Assembly: GCA_035405645.1 (NCBI GenBank)
Contig: DAONJL010000009.1
Coordinates: forward strand, 21,245-85,244
Reading direction: 5' to 3'
Source of the DNA: DAONJL01 sp035405645 [NCBI: bacterium]
GTDB taxonomy: Bacteria; JAGOBX01; DAONJL01
DNA: 64,000 nucleotides
Shown here in pieces: positions 37,906-46,384 of this stretch. The notes beneath the pieces were generated by a model. It was given only the letters and a program-made list of their open reading frames with translations, was not told the DNA's origin and made no database searches. The stretch's first letter is position 1. Each line of letters starts with the position of its first letter. Position numbers and translations under genes: made by a program.

Positions 37906-37949
37906 GACCTATCCTCCTTTTTATTAACTTCTTTCAAAAGCCCAATATC

Positions 37950-37956
37950 GCCTAAC
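37950..37956 (-). repeat. Core-site-like GTTAGGC at upstream edge of hicBA unit
   Basis: On the minus strand GTTAGGC matches the integron core site GTTRRRY exactly. Together with the R' at 37377-37383 it bounds a unit of about 575 bp that holds hicB, hicA and the attC-like element, a typical cassette length. Confidence 0.4.
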
Positions 37957-37963
37957 TCGTTTG

Positions 37964-38027
37964 TATCCGAATACGATTCGGATATACTTCTAATTTTTTG
38001 GAAGATATCCGAAGTATTTCGGATATC
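37964..38027. repeat. Two tandem hairpins sharing ATCCGAA/TTCGGAT
   Basis: Hairpin 1: TATCCGAAT, loop ACG, ATTCGGATA (37964-37984). Hairpin 2: GATATCCGAA, loop GTAT, TTCGGATATC (38004-38027). Both stems are perfect (9 and 10 bp) and 19 bp apart, between the hicBA unit and the recombinase gene. Confidence 0.75.
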
Positions 38028-38080
38028 CCGCTCTAATTTTAGAAAAAAGCCTTTCATTATTAATTTTTTATTATTTATCA

Positions 38081-38812
38081 CTATTTTCTTTTAGATTTAA
38101 AGTGTCTAAAGGACTTAATTTTCCCAATGCTTTTGGAATTGACATTAGTATAAATCTCGGTTGTTTTGCTGTCTTTATTATCTAATAAATTTTGAAGGTA
38201 TCTTAAATCCGTGCCTCCCTCCAACAAATGAGTATCTAAACTATGCCCTATGAAATGTACTGAGCTTTCCTTCAGAAAGTTATCTTTTTCACAGGATTGT
38301 TCTAATATTTTTTCGACTGCTCTTGTTGAAATATATCTTCTATCCCTTACACCTTCAAAAAGCCACTTGCCAGGTTTAAATAATTGCCAATGTTTCCGTA
38401 AAATTTTTAATGCTGTCTCTGAAAGCATAATATATCTGTTTTTCCTTCCCTTAGACACTTTAATAGGTATTAACATCTTTTCGCTGTTAATGTCTTCAAT
38501 TTTTAATTTTATCACTTCCCTAACCATTAGTCCAGCGAAAAAAACAAGAATCAGGATTGCTTTGAGTTTTACATTATCTACTGATGAGAAAATTTTTGCA
38601 ACTTCTTCTTTGCTCAAAACAACAGGCTGTTTCTTATCTTTGTGAAGTCTTTTTATATCATAAATAAATTTACGCTTCTGCATTGTGCCATAATAAAACT
38701 TCTGAGCATTTATTGATTGTCTGTGCGAAACACGCAGATAGGTCTGATTCAATGTTGATGTTGCTGATTGTTTATTTTCTGCAAGATAAACAATTATTTT
38801 TATTTTTTGCAT
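38081..38812 (-). pseudogene. Xer/phage-type tyrosine recombinase, catalytic residues lost
   Basis: 243 residues in an open frame. The fold is clear: KKQPVVLSKEEVAKIF, KLKIEDINSEKML, KVSKGRKNRYIMLSE, KWLFEGVRDRRYISTRAVEK, THLLEGGTDLRYLQNLL, SKTTEIYTNV. Catalytic state: Arg I is Met96 (GLMVRE for GLRVSE), Lys121 and His186 are kept, Arg II is Gly189 (HFIGH for HTLRH), the third His is Asn212, Tyr221 is kept. Both Arg losses are single-base changes. The N-terminal DNA-binding part is about half normal length. It lacks the extra segment special to IntI integrases. Judged inactive. Confidence 0.88.
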
Positions 38813-38822
38813 ATTTAATTAA

Positions 38823-38852
38823 AATATACATATTTTTTTTCTCTTTTGTCAA
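38823..38852 (-). promoter_or_regulatory. Promoter of the recombinase gene
   Basis: Minus strand TTGACA (38852-38847), 18 bp, TATATT (38828-38823). The ATG at 38812 follows the -10 box by 10 bp, with no Shine-Dalgarno. Confidence 0.55.
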
Positions 38853-38998
38853 GTTTGTTTTCTGCATAAATCAGAAAAGAATAAACAGATGATGTAACAC
38901 AAAAATAGTAAAAAATAAATATACTAAATAATAAAATATGGTCTCATCACAAAAATTATATGACAAATAATTAATCTAAACTCCACTAAATATATTAA

Positions 38999-40189
38999 TT
39001 ATTTACAAAAAAGTTTATATAAATTATAATAATTATTTGCGATTATTTCCCAATCATATTTTTCTATTACTTTTTCTCTATTCTTTTTGCCTATATATTT
39101 TCTATACTCTTCTTCTTTTATAAGTTTAATAATTTTATTTGCTAAATCATTTATATTTTTTGGTTCAATCAGAATTTTTTTATTTTCATCTGAAATAACT
39201 TCTGGAGCGCCACCGCAATTAAATAAAATAACAGGTAATTCAGTAGCCATTGCTTCAACTATACTTAAACCAAAAGGTTCACCTAATGCTGGATGACAAT
39301 AAATATCAGCATTTTGATAAAAATCAAGTGTTTGATTGTGTGGTAAAAAACCAACAAAAGTAACATTATCTGAAAGATTTGAATTTATAACTTTTTGTCT
39401 AAAAAAAAATTCATCAGGACCAGAACCAACAATATTTAATTTAAAATTTGTTATACCTTTTTCTTTAACTATTTTTAAAGCATCAATTAAATAATGAATC
39501 CCTTTTCTTCGGACTAAATAAACAGTGCTTAATAAAATAATTTCTTCTTTTTTTTCTTTATTTTGCAATGGTTTAAAATATTCACTATCAACGCCAACAG
39601 GAATTTCAATAGTTTTATTATGAAATTCTTGTGGTAAAAATTTTTTTACACTGTCCAAAGTTAGCACTATTTTATCAGCATTAGATAAAAATTTATTAAA
39701 TAATTTTTTTGTGATTTTATTATTTAATCTAATTAATCTATATTGAATTTTATTAAAAAAAGTTAGTTGATTGGGAAATTGAAAATTTTCACCATATTCA
39801 TCTTCCAGCCAGGGAAAAAATACAGGGCCAATAATAAAAGGCTTTTTAAAAAACAAAGAAAAAGATTGGTTGAAATTAACAGGCATCATAAAATGAAAAA
39901 TATCAAAATGTTTTTTAGTTAATAATTTACGGCATTTTAAATAAAGATTAATTGAATATTTCCACCAATTAAATTTATAAGTAAATTCATCAGGAGCAGG
40001 AAAAAATTTATATTTTCCAATTTCATAAAATTCACAATCTGGTTTTTCTATTAAATCAATATTTGGTGCTAATACAGTTAAATTACATTTCTTTGCTAAT
40101 CTTTTAATTATTTCATAAGCAATAATACCTTCACCAGCAGGTTTATTATCAGTCAAATATAAGGAAGCAGATAAAATTAAGACATTCAT
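38999..40189 (-). CDS. Glycosyltransferase family 4
   Basis: 396 residues, GT-B fold. N-terminal half: VLILSASLYLTDNKPAGEG. C-terminal half: VGVDSEYFKP, LLSTVYLVRRKGIHYLIDAL, NIVGSGPDEFF, GFLPHNQTLDFYQNADIY, and the GT4 donor signature GEPFGLSIVEAMATELPVI with Glu-x7-Glu. It transfers a sugar from a nucleotide or lipid donor; acceptor unknown. It overlaps aroE by 4 bp (ATGA). Confidence 0.9.
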   Translation of the reverse strand: MNVLILSASLYLTDNKPAGEGIIAYEIIKRLAKKCNLTVLAPNIDLIEKPDCEFYEIGKYKFFPAPDEFTYKFNWWKYSINLYLKCRKLLTKKHFDIFHFMMPVNFNQSFSLFFKKPFIIGPVFFPWLEDEYGENFQFPNQLTFFNKIQYRLIRLNNKITKKLFNKFLSNADKIVLTLDSVKKFLPQEFHNKTIEIPVGVDSEYFKPLQNKEKKEEIILLSTVYLVRRKGIHYLIDALKIVKEKGITNFKLNIVGSGPDEFFFRQKVINSNLSDNVTFVGFLPHNQTLDFYQNADIYCHPALGEPFGLSIVEAMATELPVILFNCGGAPEVISDENKKILIEPKNINDLANKIIKLIKEEEYRKYIGKKNREKVIEKYDWEIIANNYYNLYKLFCK

Positions 40190-41037
40190 TTAATTTTACT
40201 TGCAAGAAGATTTGTAATAATTTCAATATCAGGTTCAATATTAGAAAAAATTTGAAATTGTTTTTGTGCTTGAAATTTAAACATATCAAGACCAGAAATA
40301 ATTTTGCATTTTTTTTCTTCTGCAAATTGTAATAATTTTGTTTTAATTGGATTATATACAACATCAAAAACAATTTTATTTTCAGGTAATAAATCAAAAG
40401 GAATAGGTGATTCATCTATTTTTGGACTCATTCCAATTGGAGAAGTATTTATAATAATATCAGCATCGAATAAAGAATTTTTTAAAGAAATGTCATTTAT
40501 TATGTAACCAGAAGAATAAGTATTTGAAAATAATTTAATTAAATTTAACAAATCATTTATTTCATCTAACTTAATGCCTAAAATTTTTATCTCATTAATT
40601 TTATAATTAGAAATTAAAGCGCTAATAACAGCGCGGCAAGCACCACCACTACCAATAATAACTATTTTTTTATTATTGCAATCAACATTATGAATTTGAA
40701 AAGATTTAAAAACACCAAAAACATCAGTATTATAACCAATTAAAAAATTATTATTATTTTTAATAGTATTAACAGCACCAACAATTTTAACTGATTCGTC
40801 GAGTTCATCTAAATATTCAAGAACAGAAACTTTATTAGGAATAGTAACACTAAAGCCTTGAATACCTAAACTTTTCATTCCAGCAATAGCATTTTTAACA
40901 TCATCAGTTTCAAAAGCAAGATAAACAGCATTTAATTTATAATGCTGAAATAAATAGTTATGTAAATAAGGCGATAAAGAATGCCCAATTGGTTTCCCAA
41001 TAATTCCAAATAAAAAAGTTTTTGTATTTATATCCAT
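40186..41037 (-). CDS. aroE: Shikimate dehydrogenase
   Basis: 283 residues from the ATG at 41037, chosen because FGIIGKPIGHSLSP then begins at the normal distance. A 13-codon extension to 41076 would run into mlaE. Shikimate site: VTIPNKVSVLEYLD (Lys) and GYNTDVFG (Asp). NADP fold: VIIGSGGACRAVISAL. C-terminal GLDMFKFQAQKQF. It reduces 3-dehydroshikimate in aromatic amino-acid synthesis. Confidence 0.94.
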   Translation of the reverse strand: MDINTKTFLFGIIGKPIGHSLSPYLHNYLFQHYKLNAVYLAFETDDVKNAIAGMKSLGIQGFSVTIPNKVSVLEYLDELDESVKIVGAVNTIKNNNNFLIGYNTDVFGVFKSFQIHNVDCNNKKIVIIGSGGACRAVISALISNYKINEIKILGIKLDEINDLLNLIKLFSNTYSSGYIINDISLKNSLFDADIIINTSPIGMSPKIDESPIPFDLLPENKIVFDVVYNPIKTKLLQFAEEKKCKIISGLDMFKFQAQKQFQIFSNIEPDIEIITNLLASKIK

Positions 41038-41041
41038 AAAA

Positions 41042-41788
41042 TTAATTATAAAATAACGCAGTAAGCAAATAGTCAAATAAAAAAATTAACATACAGGAAG
41101 AAACAACAGAAAAAATAGTAGCTTTACCAACGCCCTGAGCGCCTTCTTCTGTTTTAAAACCGCAATAACAACCAATAATTGTAATAATCTGAGCAAAAAT
41201 AAAAGATTTAAAAAGACCAGTAAGAATATCATTTTGACTTAATGCCCAAAAAGTTCTGTCTAAAAAAAGAGTTCGATTTATACCAAGTTTAATAGTGCCA
41301 ATAATAAAAGCACCAAAAAAACCAATAAAATCAGCATAAATAGTTAAAACAGGTAGCATAATAGTAACAGCGATTAAACGAGGAGTTACGAGATAATCAA
41401 TAGGGTCAACAGCCATAGCTTCGAGTGCTTCTATTTGTTCAGTAACTTTCATACTACCAATTTGAGCAGTAATACCAGCACCAATTCGACCAGCAACCAT
41501 TAAAGCAGTAAAAACAGGACCAAGTTCACGAGCAAAAGAAATAGCGACAATAGCACCAATATAAATATCAGCGCCAAATTTTCTTAATTCAGTTGCTGAT
41601 TGAAAAGCCATTACCATACCAGAAAATAAAGCAGTAAAAGAAACAATAGGCAAAGAATTAATACCAAGTAAAATAATTTGTTCTTTAATTATATTTAATC
41701 TAATTTTTTTAGTAAAAGCAATTTTAATTGAAGATAAATATAAAAGAAAAATTTCACCAATAATAATTAAATACTTTTTATAATTCAT
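41042..41788 (-). CDS. mlaE: MlaE-family lipid ABC transporter permease
   Basis: 248 residues, five to six membrane segments. FSGMVMAFQSATELRKFGAD, ARELGPVFTALMVAGRIGAG, and ALEAMAVDPIDYLVTPRLIA are the MlaE hallmarks. It moves phospholipid between the membranes with MlaF/D partners, which are not in the window. Just 2 bp downstream of dnaB. Confidence 0.93.
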   Translation of the reverse strand: MNYKKYLIIIGEIFLLYLSSIKIAFTKKIRLNIIKEQIILLGINSLPIVSFTALFSGMVMAFQSATELRKFGADIYIGAIVAISFARELGPVFTALMVAGRIGAGITAQIGSMKVTEQIEALEAMAVDPIDYLVTPRLIAVTIMLPVLTIYADFIGFFGAFIIGTIKLGINRTLFLDRTFWALSQNDILTGLFKSFIFAQIITIIGCYCGFKTEEGAQGVGKATIFSVVSSCMLIFLFDYLLTALFYN

Positions 41789-41790
41789 TA

Positions 41791-43179
41791 TTAATCTTCA
41801 TAATAAGTACTTTCATAAGATGGTTCAGAAGTTTTCTTTTCTAAATTTTCAAAAGAAGCATAATCTTTAAGGAACGCGAGTTCAATCATACCTGTTGGTC
41901 CATTACGATGTTTTTCAATTAATAGTTTTGCAATACCTTTTTCCTGCGATTCATCTTTATAATAATATTCATCACGATAAATAAAAATAACTAAATCAGC
42001 ATCCTGTTCAATAGCACCAGATTCACGCAAATCAGAGAGCATTGGGATTGGCGGTTTTCTATTTTCAACTGACCTATTTAATTGTGACAATGCAATAATT
42101 GGTATTTTTAATTCGCGTGCTAAATTTTTTAATGCTCTTGAAATAAAGGAAATATCTTGCTGCCTACTTTCTGTTTTTGTTGGAACTTCAAGTAATTGCA
42201 AATAATCAACAACGATAAGTTGAATATTCTGCTCTTTTTTTAATCTTCTTGCAATTGATTGTAATTCTAAAATTGAAATACCCGGTCTATCAACAATAAA
42301 CAAAGGAATTTGTGATAATTCATCAATAGTTAAAATTAATCTTTGCCATTCGTGTTGGTCAAGTGAACCATCACGAATTCTTTTTAAATTTAATCTTGCA
42401 GAGTGTGAAATAAAACGCATTACAACCTGTTCATCAGACATTTCTAAACTAAAAATAGCAACACCTTTTTTATCTTTTTGTTCGCGTTCCTGTTTTGCAA
42501 CATTATAGGCAATATTCAAACCAAAACTTGTTTTACCCATACCAGGTCTCGCAGCGATAATAATTAAATCAGATGGCTGAAGTCCAGAAGTTATTTTATC
42601 TAATTCTGTATAATTTGTTTTTATTCCTGTTACTTCACGCTTTTTTGTATATAAATCTTCTATCTTTTTTAATAATGGTTCTAAAACATCATTAATACTA
42701 ATATAACCTTTTCTTAATTGCTTATTTGCTAATTCAAAAATTTCTAATTCAGCAAGTTGTAATAATCTTTCAGCGTCAAGTTCCTCACTATAAGATTTAT
42801 TTTGAATTTCATTACTAACTTTTATAAGTTCACGCAAAATTGCTTTATCACGAACTATTTTTGCATATTCTTCAACATTTACAATAGAAGGTAAAATATC
42901 AGCCAAACTCACTAAATAAACAGAGCCACCTATTTTTTCTAAATTACCATTTTTTTCAAGTTCTTCTGCAATTGTTAAAGCATCAATAGCTTTTTTTTCT
43001 GAGTATAAATTTAAAATTGTTTTGTAAATAATCTTATGATTATCTTTATAAAAATATTCTTCTGATGGAATATAATCGATTATTTTTTCAATACAATTTT
43101 CATTAATAAAAATAGCACCTAATACTGACTGCTCTGCTTCAATAGAATGTGGTGGTATGCGTTCAAAATTTGCTGACAT
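41791..43179 (-). CDS. dnaB: Replicative DNA helicase DnaB
   Basis: 462 residues. The N-terminal domain opens with RIPPHSIEAEQSVLGAIF. RecA-like core: Walker A ARPGMGKTSFGLNIA, IFSLEMSDEQ, Walker B LIVVDYLQLL, then SQLNRSVENR and DLRESGAIEQDADLVIFIYR. No intein. It unwinds DNA at the fork. Gene order rplI-dnaB is conserved in many bacteria. Confidence 0.97.
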   Translation of the reverse strand: MSANFERIPPHSIEAEQSVLGAIFINENCIEKIIDYIPSEEYFYKDNHKIIYKTILNLYSEKKAIDALTIAEELEKNGNLEKIGGSVYLVSLADILPSIVNVEEYAKIVRDKAILRELIKVSNEIQNKSYSEELDAERLLQLAELEIFELANKQLRKGYISINDVLEPLLKKIEDLYTKKREVTGIKTNYTELDKITSGLQPSDLIIIAARPGMGKTSFGLNIAYNVAKQEREQKDKKGVAIFSLEMSDEQVVMRFISHSARLNLKRIRDGSLDQHEWQRLILTIDELSQIPLFIVDRPGISILELQSIARRLKKEQNIQLIVVDYLQLLEVPTKTESRQQDISFISRALKNLARELKIPIIALSQLNRSVENRKPPIPMLSDLRESGAIEQDADLVIFIYRDEYYYKDESQEKGIAKLLIEKHRNGPTGMIELAFLKDYASFENLEKKTSEPSYESTYYED

Positions 43180-43182
43180 TAT

Positions 43183-43629
43183 TTATTCTTTCTCAACAAT
43201 TAATTTAATCGTTGTTTTAATATCCTGAAATAAATTAATATCAACTTCATAATTACCAAGAATTTTAATATGGTCTTTAAATTTTATTTGTTTCTTATTT
43301 TCTATTGTTATTCCTTTTTCTTTTAATGCATCAATAATATCTTTTTCTGAAACAGAACCAAAAATTTTACCATCCTCACCTGCTTTTCGTTTTATTGTTA
43401 ATACCATTGCTGCCATTGTTTCGGCTAATTCTTTTGCTTTTAATTCACTCATTTTCATTTTCTTTATTTTAACTTTTTTTATTTCTTCAAATTTTTTTAA
43501 ATTACCTTCTGTTTTTATTAATGCTAAATTATTTGGCAATAAATAATTTCTTGCAAAACCATCTTTCACTTTAACTATATCACCAAATTTACCTAATTTT
43601 TTTACATCATCAAGAAGAATAACTTCCAT
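43183..43629 (-). CDS. rplI: 50S ribosomal protein bL9
   Basis: 148 residues. The N-terminal domain with VKDGFARNYLLPNNLA is diagnostic, and the long connecting helix and C-terminal domain (KIFGSVSEKDI) are intact. AAAGGAGG precedes the ATG. Confidence 0.97.
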   Translation of the reverse strand: MEVILLDDVKKLGKFGDIVKVKDGFARNYLLPNNLALIKTEGNLKKFEEIKKVKIKKMKMSELKAKELAETMAAMVLTIKRKAGEDGKIFGSVSEKDIIDALKEKGITIENKKQIKFKDHIKILGNYEVDINLFQDIKTTIKLIVEKE

Positions 43630-43647
43630 TTTTTGCCTCCTTTAAAT

Positions 43648-44589
43648 TTATAAAATTTTTTTTCCCTCTTCTTCTTCTTTTTTATGCAAATTTCTAAAAT
43701 CAAACCAAACATCAAAAATACCTAAAACACCAATAAAAATAATTAAACCCAATAAGAAAATCAAAATAAAGAAAAACAATTGAAAAATAGGTTTAATATC
43801 ATATTTCAAAAACCAAAATTTTATAACTGCTAATCCCTGAATGAAATAAAAAATAAATAAAATAATTCCTAAATTCATACATAGTAGATAAAGAAATTTA
43901 TATTGCTTTAAAAATAGGACACCCGCAAAAGCAATTAGAAGAAACCATATAAAATAATCATCTAAATTAAATTGCAAAAATTTTTCAAGATAAGGTAGAT
44001 TTATTTTAAAACTTTTACAAACATATTGTAAAACAAAATAAGATAATAAAGTATTTATAAAAATCGAAGAATAAAACAAAGAAGGGAGAGATTTTTTTAA
44101 AAAAGAAATTTGCATATTTATTATTGCTTCTCTCTCCTTAACAGATGAAAAATTAAATTTATTAGAAAAACTAAGTGCAGTTTTTTTTGCTATCTCAATT
44201 TTTTGAGAAATAAAAGAAGTTATATCAATTCTTTGTAATTTCATAAAAATAAGTAAAAAAAATATAAAGATAAAAAAAACAATAGCAGAAGTAAAGATGA
44301 TATTTATATATGGTTTAATTTGTTTATATTTAATAAAATAAGCCATCAAAATACCAGTGAAAACAAAAATAGTAACAAACATAAAAGTATATAAAATACC
44401 TGAAAAAAAATAGACAATTATTGTTGCGACTATTGAAGCAAGAATGCCAGTCTTTAAAGAATATTTTAAAATTAAAATAGTAATAGGAATAGAAGAGAAA
44501 ATACCAAAAAGAAAATATATCACCGCAGAAATAGAAGCAAATAATCCTGCTTCAACAATTTCATAAGTTGAATATTTATGTGTTTTCAT
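43648..44589 (-). CDS. YybS-like (DUF2232) membrane protein
   Basis: 313 residues, about eight membrane segments. It lies between rpsR and rplI, where yybS is found in many Firmicutes, and the start VEAGLFASISAVIYFL resembles that family. Function unknown. Confidence 0.72.
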   Translation of the reverse strand: MKTHKYSTYEIVEAGLFASISAVIYFLFGIFSSIPITILILKYSLKTGILASIVATIIVYFFSGILYTFMFVTIFVFTGILMAYFIKYKQIKPYINIIFTSAIVFFIFIFFLLIFMKLQRIDITSFISQKIEIAKKTALSFSNKFNFSSVKEREAIINMQISFLKKSLPSLFYSSIFINTLLSYFVLQYVCKSFKINLPYLEKFLQFNLDDYFIWFLLIAFAGVLFLKQYKFLYLLCMNLGIILFIFYFIQGLAVIKFWFLKYDIKPIFQLFFFILIFLLGLIIFIGVLGIFDVWFDFRNLHKKEEEEGKKIL

Positions 44590-44614
44590 AATATTTTTAA
44601 ATTATGATAAATTG

Positions 44615-44854
44615 TTAAATCATTTTCTTACTATCAGTAGTAAAAGGCAGTAAAGCTAAATATCTTGCTCGTTTGATTGCAACATTTAATTTTCGTTGAT
44701 GTTTAGCGCAGGTACCTGTTGTTCTTCTTGGTAAAATTTTTCCTCTTGCTGAAATAAATTTTTGTAATGTATTTAATTCTTTGTAATCAATTCGTTCATT
44801 AATGTCAGAACAAAATAAGCATTTCTTTTTTCGCTTTCTAAAAAATTTATACAT
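44615..44854 (-). CDS. rpsR: 30S ribosomal protein bS18
   Basis: 79 residues from the ATG at 44854, set by AAGGAGGAAA (44873-44864). A longer frame to 44911 is not supported. [26 protein letters not shown] and [12 protein letters not shown] are typical. The Cys pair and third Cys suggest the zinc-binding (C+) form. Confidence 0.96.
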   Translation of the reverse strand: MYKFFRKRKKKCLFCSDINERIDYKELNTLQKFISARGKILPRRTTGTCAKHQRKLNVAIKRARYLALLPFTTDSKKMI

Positions 44855-44922
44855 ATTATAATATTTCCTCCTTCTAAATATAAAAAAATAATTAAAAAAA
44901 TAATCTGGCAAAAAAATTTTAC

Positions 44923-45318
44923 TTAATCAACTTCGTTATCTAAATCTTCAAACTCTTCTTTCTTATCGTTGTCATCAGGATTGCCTAAAAATCTGATTTT
45001 ATCAGCAACAACATTTAATTTGCCTCTTTTAGTACCATCAGGCATTGTCCAGCTGCGAAATTGCAAATGCCCCTCGACAAAAATTGAACTACCTTTTTTT
45101 AAATATTCACAGCATTTTTCTGCCTGCGAAGCCCAAACAATAATATCAATAAAAGCTGTCTCTTCTTTGATTTCGCCTTTACTCTTCCACTTTCTATTTA
45201 CTGCTGCTACTAATCTCGCTACTGATGTGCCATCAGGAGTCTTACTTAATTCTGGGTCGCGACTGAGATTTCCAATAATAAATACTTTATTAAAATTTTT
45301 TAAACCTCCATAACTCAT
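44923..45318 (-). CDS. ssb: Single-stranded DNA-binding protein
   Basis: 131 residues. OB fold: [50 protein letters not shown]. It has a short acidic tail ending DLDNEVD. The usual DIPF tip for partner docking is not present, which is uncommon for a main SSB. It sits between rpsF and rpsR, the standard order. Confidence 0.95.
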   Translation of the reverse strand: MSYGGLKNFNKVFIIGNLSRDPELSKTPDGTSVARLVAAVNRKWKSKGEIKEETAFIDIIVWASQAEKCCEYLKKGSSIFVEGHLQFRSWTMPDGTKRGKLNVVADKIRFLGNPDDNDKKEEFEDLDNEVD

Positions 45319-45320
45319 GA

Positions 45321-45713
45321 TTAATTACTCCTTATTTCTTCTTTTACTTCTGCTTCTTTGGCTTCTTCTTTTTGTTCTGTTTCTTCTTCTTGCACTTTTT
45401 CTTGTTCATTAATAATATCCTCAGTAGAAGAAACAATTAAAAATCTTAAAATACCCTCTAAATATTTGATTTTATTATGGATACGAGCAGTGGATTTTGT
45501 ATCAGCTACAAAATAAAATAAATAATAATAGCCATTTTTTCTTTTTTTAATTGGATATGCTAATGGCTTAATTCCTAAATCAATTGTCTTTAATACTTCG
45601 TTCTCTTTATCAGATTTAATTATTCTTTTAATCTCATCAATTTTTTCAGCCCGCTCTTCTTCTGATAATTGAACATCAAATAAAATCATACATTCATACT
45701 GTTTTTTTCTCAT
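45321..45713 (-). CDS. rpsF: 30S ribosomal protein bS6
   Basis: 130 residues from ATG 45713, chosen for its 8 bp distance from GGGAGG (45727-45722). An ATG one codon earlier and a GTG at 45722 are also in frame. MRKKQYECMILFDVQLSEEE, LKTIDLGIKPLAYPIKKRKNG and YYLFYFVAD are typical. A Glu-rich tail follows. Confidence 0.95.
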   Translation of the reverse strand: MRKKQYECMILFDVQLSEEERAEKIDEIKRIIKSDKENEVLKTIDLGIKPLAYPIKKRKNGYYYLFYFVADTKSTARIHNKIKYLEGILRFLIVSSTEDIINEQEKVQEEETEQKEEAKEAEVKEEIRSN

Positions 45714-45752
45714 CATTCTCACCTCCCTTCGGATATAAAGATTTTCTTTATA

Positions 45753-45776
45753 GTCAAATATATTATAATATTTGAC
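45753..45776. promoter_or_regulatory. 24 bp palindrome upstream of rpsF operon
   Basis: GTCAAATAT (45753-45761) and ATATTTGAC (45768-45776) form a perfect 9 bp inverted repeat around ATTATA. It contains a TATAAT on the minus strand, so it could be an operator over the -10 region, or the leader fold for S6/S18 feedback. Confidence 0.45.
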
Positions 45777-45903
45777 AGAGAGGGCATTTTATTTTTGTGT
45801 TTTTAAATTATTTTAAACTTTTTGTCAAGTATTATTCTTTATTTTTTTGGAAAAGGTAGAGCACCTAAAATATATTTTTTTAATTATTTTAATTATATCA
45901 GTT

Positions 45904-46362
45904 TTAATTCCACAATAAACTTGCTCTTAATTCTTTTGTCGTTTTCTTAATTCGAGTTGATAAAATTTTATTGAAATTTTTCATTACTTTATAGCCAATG
46001 GCTGGATACTCATCTAATTTTTTCATAAACTCATCAATTGATATTCGTAATAAAGTTGAATCTTTTATTGTTGTTGCAGTAGCAGAACGCGGTTCGTGAT
46101 CAATTAAAGCAAATTCCCCAAACACCTGACCTTCATCAACAGTATGGACAGATGCTTTTTCACTTTTCATTTGTAATTGAATCTCAATTGCTACCTTACC
46201 TTTTATAAGTATGTAAAAATCCTCACTTTTTGCTCCTTCTTCAAATATTATCTCATTTTCAGCATAATTTTCTATATTACAAATTGACTCAATTATTTTT
46301 AATTCATCATCAGTTAAATTTTCAAAAATTTGATTCTTTTTTAGTATTTCTAAATTACTCAT
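45904..46362 (-). CDS. Cyclic nucleotide-binding domain protein
   Basis: 152 residues from ATG 46362, supported by AAGGAGAAA (46375-46367). A longer in-frame start would run into the upstream gene. cNMP-binding fold: NEIIFEEGAKSEDFYILIKG, GQVFGEFALIDHEPRSATATT, a good phosphate-binding cassette with Glu and Arg. No DNA-binding helix-turn-helix. It probably signals by protein contact. A paralogue lies at 52615. Confidence 0.9.
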   Translation of the reverse strand: MSNLEILKKNQIFENLTDDELKIIESICNIENYAENEIIFEEGAKSEDFYILIKGKVAIEIQLQMKSEKASVHTVDEGQVFGEFALIDHEPRSATATTIKDSTLLRISIDEFMKKLDEYPAIGYKVMKNFNKILSTRIKKTTKELRASLLWN

Positions 46363-46384
46363 AATTTTCTCCTTTATAAAAATA

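Noticed and set aside
38081-38812. Annotation of the recombinase as a true IntI integrase
   Set aside because: The extra IntI-specific segment between the Lys and the HxxR region is missing; it is Xer/phage-like.
44855-44911. Longer start for bS18
   Set aside because: AAGGAGGAAA sits inside this extension at proper distance from ATG 44854, and the normal bS18 N-terminus begins there.
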